A stretch of DNA of 64,000 bases, taken from the NCBI RefSeq assembly GCF_013030265.1, contig NZ_WPZQ01000009.1:124001-188000 (forward strand), in the 5' to 3' direction. Shown here one piece after another: positions 1 through 8,090 of the stretch. Both the position numbers and the translations under genes were made by a program. Source of the DNA: Ruegeria arenilitoris. GTDB lineage: Bacteria; Pseudomonadota; Alphaproteobacteria; Rhodobacterales; Rhodobacteraceae. The notes below the pieces were generated by a model, which was not told the origin of the DNA, did no database searches, and saw only the letters and a program-made list of their open reading frames with translations. How positions within the stretch are numbered: position 1 is the first letter of the stretch; every line of letters starts with the position of its first letter.

Positions 1-883
1 TGGTCTTGGCCCAGACAATCAGATTTTTCAGCTCTGAATAGGTTTTGGATCCGGCCACCTGCAGTTCCGGCATGTGACGCCAGTCCATGCAGACAAAGTG
101 AATGGCACCGTCAACGCTGACACCCGCCATAGCGCCGAGCGACGCTTCCAGGAAGGCTGTAAAGGCACTGGCATCCATCTCACCGGCAGCCATAGCAAAC
201 TCACGGTGTTTCACGGCACCCGAGCCGCAGACGTGGCCATCTATTTTGACGTTGTAGGGTGGATCGGTAAACACAGCGCGCGCACGATCGTCGCCCATCA
301 GCCGTGCATATGTCTCGGGATCACGTGCATCGCCACAGATCAGTCTGTGCGTGCCAAGAATCCAGACATCACCGGGCTTCGTTATTGCCTGCTCTGCAGC
401 AGGTTCCGGCACCTTATCAGCCGGGTCCGCTGTTTCTTCATCATCGTCATCCAGCAGCAGATCCAGTTCGGCCGTTTTAAAGCCGGTGATTTCCAGATCG
501 AAATCCAGCTCCAGCTCTTCCAGCGCCTGGAATTCGATTTTCAGGATATCACGATCCCAGCCGGCCAGTTCAGCCAGCCTGTTGTCAGCAATGAAATAGG
601 CACGTCGCTCTGCGTCCGACAAATGCGCCAGTTCAACCGTCGGCACCTCAGCGGTGCCAAGTCGCTTAGCTGCAGCGACGCGACCATGGCCGGCAATGAT
701 GCCGCCATTTTCGTCGATCAATACAGGATTGGTAAAGCCAAACTGTCGGATCGACGCTGCGATCTGATCAATCTGCTTGTCACTGTGCGTCCGGGCATTG
801 CCGGCATAGGGGATCAGATCATCCGTTTTGCGATAGACGATCTTCAGCCGGGTTTCTTCCGGCAGAGATTTAATGTCAGCCAT
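1..883 (-). CDS. ParB-domain DNA methyltransferase, 3' end outside window
   Basis: An uninterrupted reading frame of 294 codons runs from an ATG at 881-883 to the left edge with no stop, so the gene is partial. Residues about 10-95 form a ParB/sulfiredoxin-like domain (IPYAGNARTHSDKQ, IAASIRQFGF, GHGRVAAAKRLG). An acidic linker follows (LDDDDEE near 155-160), then a methyltransferase domain opening with GDVWILGTHRLICGDA and carrying the catalytic motif TDPPYNV near residue 214. DPPY is the motif of amino-group (N6-adenine or N4-cytosine) DNA methyltransferases. Such ParB-methylase fusions are common in prophages and integrated elements, often beside terminase genes. Whether it protects DNA or regulates is not visible; the C-terminal part is missing here. 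Confidence 0.88.
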   Translation of the reverse strand, partial: MADIKSLPEETRLKIVYRKTDDLIPYAGNARTHSDKQIDQIAASIRQFGFTNPVLIDENGGIIAGHGRVAAAKRLGTAEVPTVELAHLSDAERRAYFIADNRLAELAGWDRDILKIEFQALEELELDFDLEITGFKTAELDLLLDDDDEETADPADKVPEPAAEQAITKPGDVWILGTHRLICGDARDPETYARLMGDDRARAVFTDPPYNVKIDGHVCGSGAVKHREFAMAAGEMDASAFTAFLEASLGAMAGVSVDGAIHFVCMDWRHMPELQVAGSKTYSELKNLIVWAKT

Positions 884-1100
884 TATGGGGCCTTTCAATT
901 GCGCGCAGCCGGCTCGCCCTGACAGAGATCAGATCCCCGTTCGGGGAACCGGTCTGCGCTGTTTCAGGAAGAGGCCGGATCAACAGATCCCTGCGAAGGG
1001 CCGGAATCTCCCGGCACAAGATCGGCAGGCCCCTCCACCGATCACTTCGCTTTGCGTGTGAACAAGCTAATAAAGTATGCGCTTGTTCAGGTCAGGCTGT

Positions 1101-1571
1101 TTAGCGCAGCTTCGGATAGTACATGTTTCCACGCGCGTCACAGAAGCCACCATTGATCTTGAATTCGGTGTTCAGCTGCGTTTCCCTCTGGCCACGCACA
1201 TCAAGATCCAGGATCTCCGGCGACCAGTTTCCGAGACGGGCAAAGCGGATCATGCCAATACTCAGCAGGCGCCTTTCCTGCTCGGTCATCCACTGAAGTG
1301 GAACAGTCGGAATCGTCGAATACCTGAGTCTTATTGCCGCCTTCACACTACCAGGTCCCCAGATAATGGAGTCCCGGCCATCTGTCACAACTGGCAGAGC
1401 AAAACCAAATTTACGGATCGTATCAGCGATCACTTTCATCTGCTCGCCGCTGTGAAGCGGCATGTATTCGCGACCATAATCCACAAGTTTCTTTGGAGAA
1501 ACCTGCTCTGTTTTCCACCGGCTTGTCACCGGCATTTTCGGAACCTGCAGTTCCAGTTTTGACGCATGCAT
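1101..1571 (-). CDS. Divergent ParB-like domain protein, no methylase
   Basis: A 156-residue protein. The ATG at 1571 is preferred over the upstream in-frame GTG at 1586 because AGGAG lies 7 bases before it. Residues about 45-120 align by eye with the ParB domain of the neighbouring methylase gene: IADTIRKFGFALPVVTDG matches IAASIRQFGFTNPVLIDE, and MTEQERRLLSIGMIRFARLGNWSPEIL matches the segment that follows. The GHGR signature of that domain, part of its nucleotide-binding site, reads GPGS here, so ParB-type nucleotide binding or hydrolysis may be lost. It looks like a diverged or decaying duplicate of the methylase N-terminus. A 217-bp gap separates it from the methylase on the same strand. 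Confidence 0.6.
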   Translation of the reverse strand: MHASKLELQVPKMPVTSRWKTEQVSPKKLVDYGREYMPLHSGEQMKVIADTIRKFGFALPVVTDGRDSIIWGPGSVKAAIRLRYSTIPTVPLQWMTEQERRLLSIGMIRFARLGNWSPEILDLDVRGQRETQLNTEFKINGGFCDARGNMYYPKLR

Positions 1572-1586
1572 CAGAGTACTCCTCAC

Positions 1587-1961
1587 ACACCATTTGCCTC
1601 CGGACCATCCGGCGGCTTCGAAATTTCATGCGGTGATAGTCACCGCTTAACTCCGTTGATGCGTAAGCAGCCTCATAGGCGCTTACGGAATTGCCGGGTC
1701 TGAGCCCGACATCCGGCAAGTTCAGCAAACCAGCCAGCTTCCGTTGGCAGGCAAGATCACCCGGTGGATGCGTCTTGCTGAACACCAGAAAGGAAAGTTC
1801 GGTGGAAATTTCAAGAACTTTTTTTGGTAGAGATGCCAGAATTATAAATGGCTTATACAAAAAATGATATTCAGGCCGGTTTCGCCGTGATTTCGCACCG
1901 GGCAAACGGTTCACCGGGGCGCTACCGCGGCCTCTCAACCCTGACGTGATTCGGCTTCGGC
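1587..1961. other. Gap without a supported gene
   Basis: A reading frame on the minus strand crosses this stretch, but it overlaps the ParB-like gene in another frame and has no recognisable protein features. No terminator with a T-run, RNA gene or clear repeat was seen. It probably carries the promoter of the ParB-like gene. Confidence 0.4.
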
Positions 1962-2165
1962 TCAGTCCAGTAGCTCGCCGCAGGGTACGCCCAGCGCAAC
2001 AGCTATCTTGTCCACCACTTCTATCGTGGGATTTCTGGCCCCGCGTTCGAGATCACTGATGTAGGTTCTGTGGATGCCGGACTGATGCGCGAGCTCTTCC
2101 TGCGACCAGTCTTTCGACCGGCGCAGACGCCGCATGTTTCCACTGAGACGGTCACGAACATCCAT
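1962..2165 (-). CDS. Small XRE-family HTH regulator
   Basis: A 67-residue protein that is essentially one helix-turn-helix domain of the Cro/C1 (XRE) type: RRSKDWSQEELAHQSGIH, then TYISDLERGARNP and a helix IEVVDKIAVALGV. The ATG at 2165 is used; an in-frame GTG lies five codons upstream and neither has a strong ribosome site. Proteins of this size in mobile DNA usually act as repressors of their own or of neighbouring genes, often of restriction or phage genes. It is divergent from the gene at 2286, so it could control the short intergenic region between them. The target is inferred only from position. Confidence 0.85.
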   Translation of the reverse strand: MDVRDRLSGNMRRLRRSKDWSQEELAHQSGIHRTYISDLERGARNPTIEVVDKIAVALGVPCGELLD

Positions 2166-2285
2166 GACACCCAAAGGCACGGGATGTCGCCGATCCGTCT
2201 ACAGACGATCAGTGACATTATGTGTTGACTTCCACCCTTCAGAAAGCATTTGTCGATGTCACTGATCGACGACAAGGGAATTGAT

Positions 2286-3026
2286 ATGCTGAATTCAGAA
2301 ACAACAGCCATGGAACCCCAGACAGGCATTGATGAACTGACAAAGCAACTTGCAGACTACATCATCGAAACCGGGCTGAAGCCGCTGCCCCTGCCCGCGG
2401 AGTTCTTCTACGCCTCCCTGCCCCTTTGTGTAATCGATGCGGTGTTTTCGATTGGCGTCACATACACCTCTACCGCAAACACGGTGGCCCGGTTTTGCGA
2501 ACGCCAGGGCTGGACGATGTCGTTGGCGCCGGATGCGCCTCGCTCAACCGGCGAGCACACCATCAGTGAGTTTCTGGCGCTGTTTGATGGCCTGACGGCG
2601 GAGCAGATGGCTGATGACCTCTTCGGCAATCGGCAGCGTACATCGACCCGCTCAGGCATTCTGAAGGCCGAAGCAGTTCGCCAGTATGCTGAAGCATTGC
2701 AGGCAAACGGTATCGAAGATTTTGGGGACATGACCGAAACCCGTCTTACAATGATCAAAAAGCAGGTCCGCGATATCCCGGGCCAGGGCAGCGGAATCTC
2801 ATTCGACTACTTTCGGATGCTCGCAGGCAATGACAACCTGATCAAGCCAGATCGGATGGTTCAGCGCTACGTCGCTAAGGCGTTGAAAATGAAACCTGAG
2901 CATGTCACGCCAGAGTTCGCCAGAGCAGTGTTACAGAATGCGATTCTCGTGCTGACTGAGCGAGGGTGCAACTGGTCTCCACGGCAATTGGATTACGCGA
3001 TCTGGCACTGGGAAAGTACGCGTTGA
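2286..3026 (+). CDS. Uncharacterised protein, possible HhH-GPD fold
   Basis: A 246-residue protein starting at the ATG at 2286, which has AAGGGA 6-7 bases upstream; an in-frame start 36 bases earlier has no ribosome site. No signal peptide or membrane segment. The stretch VRDIPGQGSGISFDYFRML (about residues 160-180), followed by a conserved-looking NLIKPDRMVQRYVAKAL, resembles the helix-hairpin-helix and following helix of HhH-GPD DNA glycosylase/endonuclease III folds, with the Asp of KPDRM where those enzymes carry their catalytic Asp. This is pattern matching from memory, not a database hit. The gene is divergent from the XRE regulator and lies in the defence-like island, so a nucleic-acid role is plausible but unproven. 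Confidence 0.6.
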   Translation: MLNSETTAMEPQTGIDELTKQLADYIIETGLKPLPLPAEFFYASLPLCVIDAVFSIGVTYTSTANTVARFCERQGWTMSLAPDAPRSTGEHTISEFLALFDGLTAEQMADDLFGNRQRTSTRSGILKAEAVRQYAEALQANGIEDFGDMTETRLTMIKKQVRDIPGQGSGISFDYFRMLAGNDNLIKPDRMVQRYVAKALKMKPEHVTPEFARAVLQNAILVLTERGCNWSPRQLDYAIWHWESTR

Positions 3027-3429
3027 CGCAACTGACCCTGCTCGTCAGCTAAAGTCTTTTTTCATAGTCACCGAGAACCGCAACCAGACATTCAAAATAG
3101 CACGTTGAATGTCAGGTTCTTAAGCCCCGAGCAGACGTTGCCGTGCGGAAATACTGCAGTGGCATTCATCAGATCGCAGCCCTTCCCGGAAATTCATCTA
3201 CGTTCATCCAGCACGAGGTCGATCATACATGAGAGGTGGAGATTTGCCGTTCGCTGTGAGCCCGAAAGAAGGTGTTCAACCATCGAAGCATACTGTCCAC
3301 AGCCCAATATTGAAACACAGCCAGGATGCATGCTCGATGTCATTTCAATATTGCATCCACAACCCATTGCCTGCTCTAAGGAACTGAACATAAGTCCATA
3401 ATTTTAGTGGAAAATTCGAGGTGAATACG
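3027..3429 (+). promoter_or_regulatory. Presumed promoter region of helicase/DprA operon
   Basis: About 400 bp without a convincing gene. Small overlapping reading frames on both strands lack ribosome sites and family features. The right half holds nested inverted repeats (given separately), and GAGGTG at 3419-3424 is the ribosome site of the helicase gene. Base composition turns A+T rich toward the right end. Confidence 0.4.
3305..3353. repeat. Nested inverted repeats upstream of RecQ/DprA operon
   Basis: CAATATTGAAA at 3305-3315 is repeated as its exact reverse complement TTTCAATATTG at 3343-3353. Inside and overlapping the right arm, GGATGCA (3324-3330) pairs with TGCATCC (3352-3358). The arms are about 75-125 bp before the helicase start, where an operator or a 5' leader structure would sit. 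No function is known. Confidence 0.5.
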
Positions 3430-5532
3430 ATGATTACATATAACGAAGCATTAGCGCTGCTTAGCACTGCTACCGCTGGTAACGCTTTGGAGTTCAAAGA
3501 CGGCCAATGGACCGCCATCGATGCAATTGTAAATAGCCAGCAGCGGGTTCTCTTGGTTCAACGAACCGGGTGGGGTAAGAGCATGGTCTATTTTCTAGCA
3601 ACTCGGATCCTACGAGATTCTGGTGCAGGCACGACGATCATAATTTCTCCATTGCTTGCCCTAATGCGCAACCAAGTAGAGGCCGCCGAACGCCTTGGTC
3701 TTTGCGCCGCTACAATACACTCAAAAAACACAGATGAATGGGACGGGATCATAAACCGCGTCCTCGCCAATGAAGTTGACTTACTACTTGTCGCACCCGA
3801 ACGACTCTCAAATGAGAAATTCATGGATCAATGCTTGTTGAAAATTTCTGACAGGGTTCGCTTTTTGGTGATAGACGAGGCGCATTGCATCTCTGACTGG
3901 GGGCATGATTTTCGACCTGACTATCAAAGAGTTGATCGGATTTTGGCACAGCTTCCCTCCAATGTCGCGGTACTCGCTACAACCGCAACGGCGAACGAAA
4001 GAGTGGTCAATGATGTACTGGAGCAAATGGGCGCAAATACGCAATTGCAGCGGGGTCCATTAACAAGGTCCACACTTGGATTGCAGACTGTCATACTGCC
4101 TGATCTTGCTGCGAGACTCGCTTGGCTATCTCAGGCTCTTCATGAAATTAAGGGCAATGGTATCGTTTACGCTCTCACCAAGCGCGACGTAAACCGCGTC
4201 ACCGATTGGTTGATATCACAAGGCATTGATGCGCACGCGTATCACGGTGGCACTGGAAACGCTGAAGTAGATCGCAGTCGCGAAGAATTGGAAGGAATGC
4301 TTCTAAGGAACGAAATGAAAGTTCTGGTTGCCACCAATGCACTAGGTATGGGGTTTGATAAACCGGATCTGAGTTTTGTTATTCATTTTCAGGCACCGCA
4401 ATCAATTGTTCACTACTACCAACAAGTAGGCCGCGCGGGTCGAGGGATTGAAAATGCAGTAGGTGTATTAATGCGCGGCGCCGAGGATCATGAAATTAAT
4501 AACCACTTCATAGAAAAATCATTTCCTCCGCAGTGGCAAGTTGAGAAAATTCTAGATGTCCTGGATGCGGCAGATGGAGGCATCTCAGAGACCAAACTGA
4601 CTGATTTAGTTAATCTAAAGCCGTCTCAAATAAAACAAATTCTCAAAATGCTATCAGTCGTCAACAATGGATTGGTGGCGAAAAATGGTACACTTTGGTA
4701 CCGAACCATACACGAATATCAACCAGACCAAGAGAACGAGAGACGGCTCATTAGTCAGCGCAAAGAAGAGTGGAAGAGTGTTCTTGCTTATCTCGAAACA
4801 GACCGATGCTTAATGCGGTTTCTTGGTGAAGCGCTCGATGATCCCGCTGCCGCAGATTGCGGTAGATGCGCGAACTGCCTTAAAAGTCCTTTAATCGAAA
4901 TTAAAGTAGACGAGGAAATCGTTGCGGAGGCAAGTCGCTTCATCAAGCGCAGCGATGTAGTTCTCATGCCCCGGAAAAAATGGCAGGCGAACGCGTTTCC
5001 CGATTATGCTTGGAAGGGAATCATTCCGGAAGAGCTTCGTTGCGAAGAGGGGCGCGCGTTGTCTACTTGGAAAGATGGCGGTTGGGGTACTGAAGTTGAT
5101 GACTGCAAACAAAGTGGTTTTTTTTCTGACGCTCTTGTTGACGCATGCGTAGAGCTCGTCAAAGAACGATGGATGCCACAGCCTTATCCAGTTTGGATAA
5201 CATGTGTACCGTCTCTTCGCAGCGAAGCCTTAGTCCCCAATTTTGCCCAACGCCTGGCTCATGCGCTTGACATTCCCTTTAGCCCTGCGGTCACAAAAAT
5301 CAGGGAAACTGAACGTCAGATAACGATGATGAATAGTTCACAGCAAGCAAGTAATCTGGATGGGGCGTTTCATGTTAACAAAGACCTTATAGGATCGGGG
5401 GCAACACTATTGATAGACGATGTAGTGGATTCGAGATGGTCTGTGACAGTAGTTGGCGCCTTACTCCGACAAGCTGGAACAGGGCCGGTGTTTCCTCTTG
5501 TTCTTGCATCAGCGTCGGCGGCGGGAGATTAA
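3430..5532 (+). CDS. RecQ-type helicase fused to phosphoribosyltransferase-like domain
   Basis: A 700-residue protein (ATG at 3430 with GAGGTG upstream; a GTG at 3421 is also in frame). The N-terminal half is a superfamily 2 RecQ helicase: Walker A QRTGWGKS near residue 45, DEAH box in VIDEAHCISDWGHDFRP near 150, motif III LATTATAN near 185, motif VI QQVGRAGRG near 332. A RecQ zinc site follows (C...CGRCANC, about 460-484). Residues about 585-695 are a ComF/PRTase-like domain (WITCVPSLRSEALVP, then LLIDDVVDSRWSVT). The PRPP loop, normally DDxxTTG, reads DDVVDSRW. The DprA-family gene follows after 7 bp, so the two are surely one operon. PRTase-DprA pairs are known from toxin-antitoxin/anti-phage loci of the ShosTA type; a defence role here is inferred. 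Confidence 0.9.
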   Translation: MITYNEALALLSTATAGNALEFKDGQWTAIDAIVNSQQRVLLVQRTGWGKSMVYFLATRILRDSGAGTTIIISPLLALMRNQVEAAERLGLCAATIHSKNTDEWDGIINRVLANEVDLLLVAPERLSNEKFMDQCLLKISDRVRFLVIDEAHCISDWGHDFRPDYQRVDRILAQLPSNVAVLATTATANERVVNDVLEQMGANTQLQRGPLTRSTLGLQTVILPDLAARLAWLSQALHEIKGNGIVYALTKRDVNRVTDWLISQGIDAHAYHGGTGNAEVDRSREELEGMLLRNEMKVLVATNALGMGFDKPDLSFVIHFQAPQSIVHYYQQVGRAGRGIENAVGVLMRGAEDHEINNHFIEKSFPPQWQVEKILDVLDAADGGISETKLTDLVNLKPSQIKQILKMLSVVNNGLVAKNGTLWYRTIHEYQPDQENERRLISQRKEEWKSVLAYLETDRCLMRFLGEALDDPAAADCGRCANCLKSPLIEIKVDEEIVAEASRFIKRSDVVLMPRKKWQANAFPDYAWKGIIPEELRCEEGRALSTWKDGGWGTEVDDCKQSGFFSDALVDACVELVKERWMPQPYPVWITCVPSLRSEALVPNFAQRLAHALDIPFSPAVTKIRETERQITMMNSSQQASNLDGAFHVNKDLIGSGATLLIDDVVDSRWSVTVVGALLRQAGTGPVFPLVLASASAAGD

Positions 5533-5539
5533 ATTAGTG

Positions 5540-6736
5540 ATGACTACCTTATCGCCAGACACACAAGCAACGCTGTTGCTAATTGGAAAATTCACAAAGG
5601 CTGCAGATGTCGAGCCACTTAGTGGTGCTGAGTATAATAAGCTGGCTATGCAACTGGTTAAGTTGAACCTACGCCCAGCCGATATGTTGCAGAAACTACC
5701 AGAGGATCTCGTTTTTGACACCGAAAGGCTTAAGGTTCTGATGGAACGGGGGACTGCTCTCGCTCTTGCGGTTGAACGTTGGTCGCAGCTTGGAATCAAG
5801 ATCATTGGCAGAGGCGACGACCAGTATCCTTCTAGACTGAAGGCAAAGCTGCGGGGGCGAGCCCCCCCGATTTTATACTGTGCAGGAAACTTAGATCTAC
5901 TAAAGAGTGAATCCGTTTGTGTCGTTGGCTCTCGGAATGCATCAGAAACTGGATTGAGATTCGCCAAAAACTTGGGGGCGCGTTGTGCGTCAGTAGGCCT
6001 AAACGTTGTATCTGGTGACGCCCGGGGGATCGATCGGGCTGCCATGGATAGTACAATAAACGCCGGTGGCAACGTGACAGCGGTGTTGGTCGACGCACTT
6101 GCCAAGTTGGTGCTTGCAAAGCGAAATCGTGACCCAATAAAATCGGGAAACCTCATCTTGGTTAGCCCTTACGATCCTGATTCAGGTTTCACTGTTGCAA
6201 AAGCTATGGATCGAAATAAATACATGTATGCCTTAGGATCTGCTGCAATTGTAGTCGATAGCGAGACTAAAGGCGGAACGTGGACAGGGGCAATTGAGAA
6301 CCAAAAGCAACAATGGACGCAGGCTTTCGTACGTATGGACAAGCATGTTGCATTGGGTAACAAACGTCTAGTCGAGATGGGCCTTCTGCCAATTGATGGC
6401 GCTCAAGGGGAAGTTCCAGAAAACCTTAGAGAGGTTCTATTTGCAACTTACCAAAAACAATCGCCACAGCTAGATTTACGGACTTCCAAGTCCACACAAT
6501 TCGCTTCAGACGTTCAGCCTTCGGAAACGTCATTGTTCAAAGTATTTCTCGATTTGCTTGAAAAATGGTTAGCAGAGGGGCCGCAAACTGACCTTGCGAT
6601 AGCCGAACATTTTTGCTTGGAAATTAATCAGGTCGTTGTTTGGCTTAATAAAGCAAAAAACATGGGTGTTGTGCTGGAACTCTCAGAGCCGAAACGATTT
6701 GCTTCCAAAAATGAAATCGCACGGCCTAGCGAATAG
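5540..6736 (+). CDS. DprA/SMF-family protein, operon partner of helicase
   Basis: A 398-residue protein starting at ATG 5540 (GTG at 5537 also possible), 7 bp after the helicase stop, with GGGAG inside the end of the helicase gene acting as ribosome site. An N-terminal part of about 90 residues precedes a Rossmann-type DprA domain: YPSRLKAKL and PPILYCAGN (about 96-117), VVGSRN (128-133), VSGDARGIDRAAM (157-169), YALGSAAIVVDS and GGTWTGA (230-251). In housekeeping DprA the second motif reads SGxAxGID, so the fold and nucleotide-phosphate loop are kept. The C-terminus (about 335-398) has a winged-helix look (DLAIAEHFCLEINQVVVWLNK). Housekeeping DprA loads RecA on single-stranded DNA; this divergent copy coupled to a helicase-PRTase fusion more likely acts as sensor or antitoxin in a defence module. 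Confidence 0.88.
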   Translation: MTTLSPDTQATLLLIGKFTKAADVEPLSGAEYNKLAMQLVKLNLRPADMLQKLPEDLVFDTERLKVLMERGTALALAVERWSQLGIKIIGRGDDQYPSRLKAKLRGRAPPILYCAGNLDLLKSESVCVVGSRNASETGLRFAKNLGARCASVGLNVVSGDARGIDRAAMDSTINAGGNVTAVLVDALAKLVLAKRNRDPIKSGNLILVSPYDPDSGFTVAKAMDRNKYMYALGSAAIVVDSETKGGTWTGAIENQKQQWTQAFVRMDKHVALGNKRLVEMGLLPIDGAQGEVPENLREVLFATYQKQSPQLDLRTSKSTQFASDVQPSETSLFKVFLDLLEKWLAEGPQTDLAIAEHFCLEINQVVVWLNKAKNMGVVLELSEPKRFASKNEIARPSE

Positions 6737-7592
6737 GCGCTATCTGTACGGAATAAATGCATGCGGGATTTTTTTGCTTTGGTGAATCTGCACCACAGGA
6801 GGACGTATTTAACTCAACGGTGGTTTAAAGCCGTTCGTGCACTGTCCGGGTATATAATTACTCTGACTTTGCACAGTCCGCTTCCTGCGCAAAGCTGCCG
6901 CTTTTAGGGCTTGGTGCTGCAAACTTACCGAAGGTCTGCTTGGCAGCCTGCTCTACCGAATTTGATCAATGGCGGAAGTTCTGCTTCCCCCAACACAGTG
7001 GAAGTTGAACGACCGCTTCGGGCTGGTTATATGCCGAATGCTACCTCAGATCTCTGTGCACACACAGCGATAGGCAAACACGTGTTATCAGCAAACGCGA
7101 AGAAGCCTGCGCTGTGACCACACGGCTTAACATACCGGCCGTTAACTGCAGCCTGACGCGTCGGATTCCTGTACGACCGCGGCCAACGCAAAGATATTGG
7201 ACTTATCAGGATCGACTTCCGGGTCAGTCGGAAAAGATCCGCTTAAAAGGCCCCAACGACTGATATTTGATGCCATGTTAATTTCCGGTTAGCCAGCTGG
7301 TCAGAATCAATTGTCTATTAATACCTCATTTTTGAACAGTAGTATGGTGCACTCTCTAGTTTGCTGACCAACAGCCAGAAACAATCAAAGAAAGGCCAAA
7401 AAATTTAATAAATCTGTTGTTAAGATCTTGGAGATTGTCCCTACGCATGAGACAAAATTTTCTCCTTTTCTTGATCCAAGGGCCTAGATCCCTCAAGAGT
7501 TGGGATGGCAACTCCGCACTTGAGTACTGTCCAAAATCACCGCCGAAAATCCTCCAACCCGAGACACGTCCTGTCGGCAAACGACCTAAATA
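6737..7592. other. Gap without a supported gene
   Basis: About 850 bp between the DprA-family gene and the minus-strand gene ending at 7593. GCGGGATTTTTTTGC just after 6760 is a weak terminator-like T-run without a good stem. The 13-mer CCGCTTCGGGCTG at 7013-7025 recurs at 29308-29320 and looks like part of a dispersed degraded intergenic sequence. Short reading frames show no family features or ribosome sites. Confidence 0.4.
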
Positions 7593-8090
7593 TCAGGATC
7601 CAGCCCAATTTGTCGGCAGCTGCTCGAAGTCAGCACAATAGGCTGCAGTCAGTCCAACACCTTTGAAAGCATCCTCGATGTTTTGGTTCTTCTTCAATGC
7701 ATCATCAACGGCTTGCGATTTTGTTCCTGACGAAAGGTCTGCTATCCAAACTGGATGCCCAAAAAATCGCTCTGCAGCTTCAGACAATTTGCTTGAGAGC
7801 TCCCCATCAATCAGTTTTTCCAGCAAAACCGTATCCTCTTTTGAGTAGAAGTGATTTGCAGTGATCTTATGAAGAATTTCGCACATAATACGAAGCGAAC
7901 CCTGATAGGTTAATCTTCTTATTCTCGCGCTTTCAAGATCAGCATCCCTATCTGGATCTGGCACGAAACCTTTATCAAATGCCAAATTTAGAATCTTAGT
8001 AACGTTTCTGGCCTCTCTTTCCCTGGCATCTTTCATAGCGTCGCCCTTGAAGGATGCCGCTAATGGCCTTGTATGCAAAAGGGTTTTCAA
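7593..8090 (-). CDS. Uncharacterised protein coupled to HNH/DGQHK gene
   Basis: Not recognised. The frame is open for 165 codons from a TTG at 8088-8090 that overlaps the TGA of the upstream gene (TTGA). An ATG at 8036 gives a 147-residue alternative. The protein is charged and mainly helical in appearance (MKDAREREARNV, ESARIRRLTYQG, TVLLEKLIDGELSSKLSEAAERFF), with no signal peptide or membrane segment. It could be translated by coupling at TTGA. Alternatively a -1 slip on the A7 run just upstream (8094-8100 on the plus strand) would join it to the preceding protein as a C-terminal extension; a sequencing error in the homopolymer would look the same. Confidence 0.6.
   Translation of the reverse strand: MKTLLHTRPLAASFKGDAMKDAREREARNVTKILNLAFDKGFVPDPDRDADLESARIRRLTYQGSLRIMCEILHKITANHFYSKEDTVLLEKLIDGELSSKLSEAAERFFGHPVWIADLSSGTKSQAVDDALKKNQNIEDAFKGVGLTAAYCADFEQLPTNWAGS

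Noticed and set aside
74..922. Long plus-strand reading frame of 282 codons
   Set aside because: It is antisense to the clear ParB-methyltransferase frame on the minus strand, which has recognisable motifs.
935..946. CCCCGTTCGGGG hairpin between the two ParB genes
   Set aside because: Short stem without a T-run on either strand; not enough to call a terminator.
1423..1938. Minus-strand frame of 171 codons upstream of the ParB-like gene
   Set aside because: It overlaps the ParB-like gene in another frame and has no domain features or good ribosome site.
3105..3401. Plus-strand frame of 98 codons before the helicase gene
   Set aside because: No ribosome site, low-complexity translation, and it covers the inverted repeats that better explain the region.
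6911..7117. Plus-strand frame of 68 codons after the DprA gene
   Set aside because: No family features; lies in degenerate intergenic sequence.
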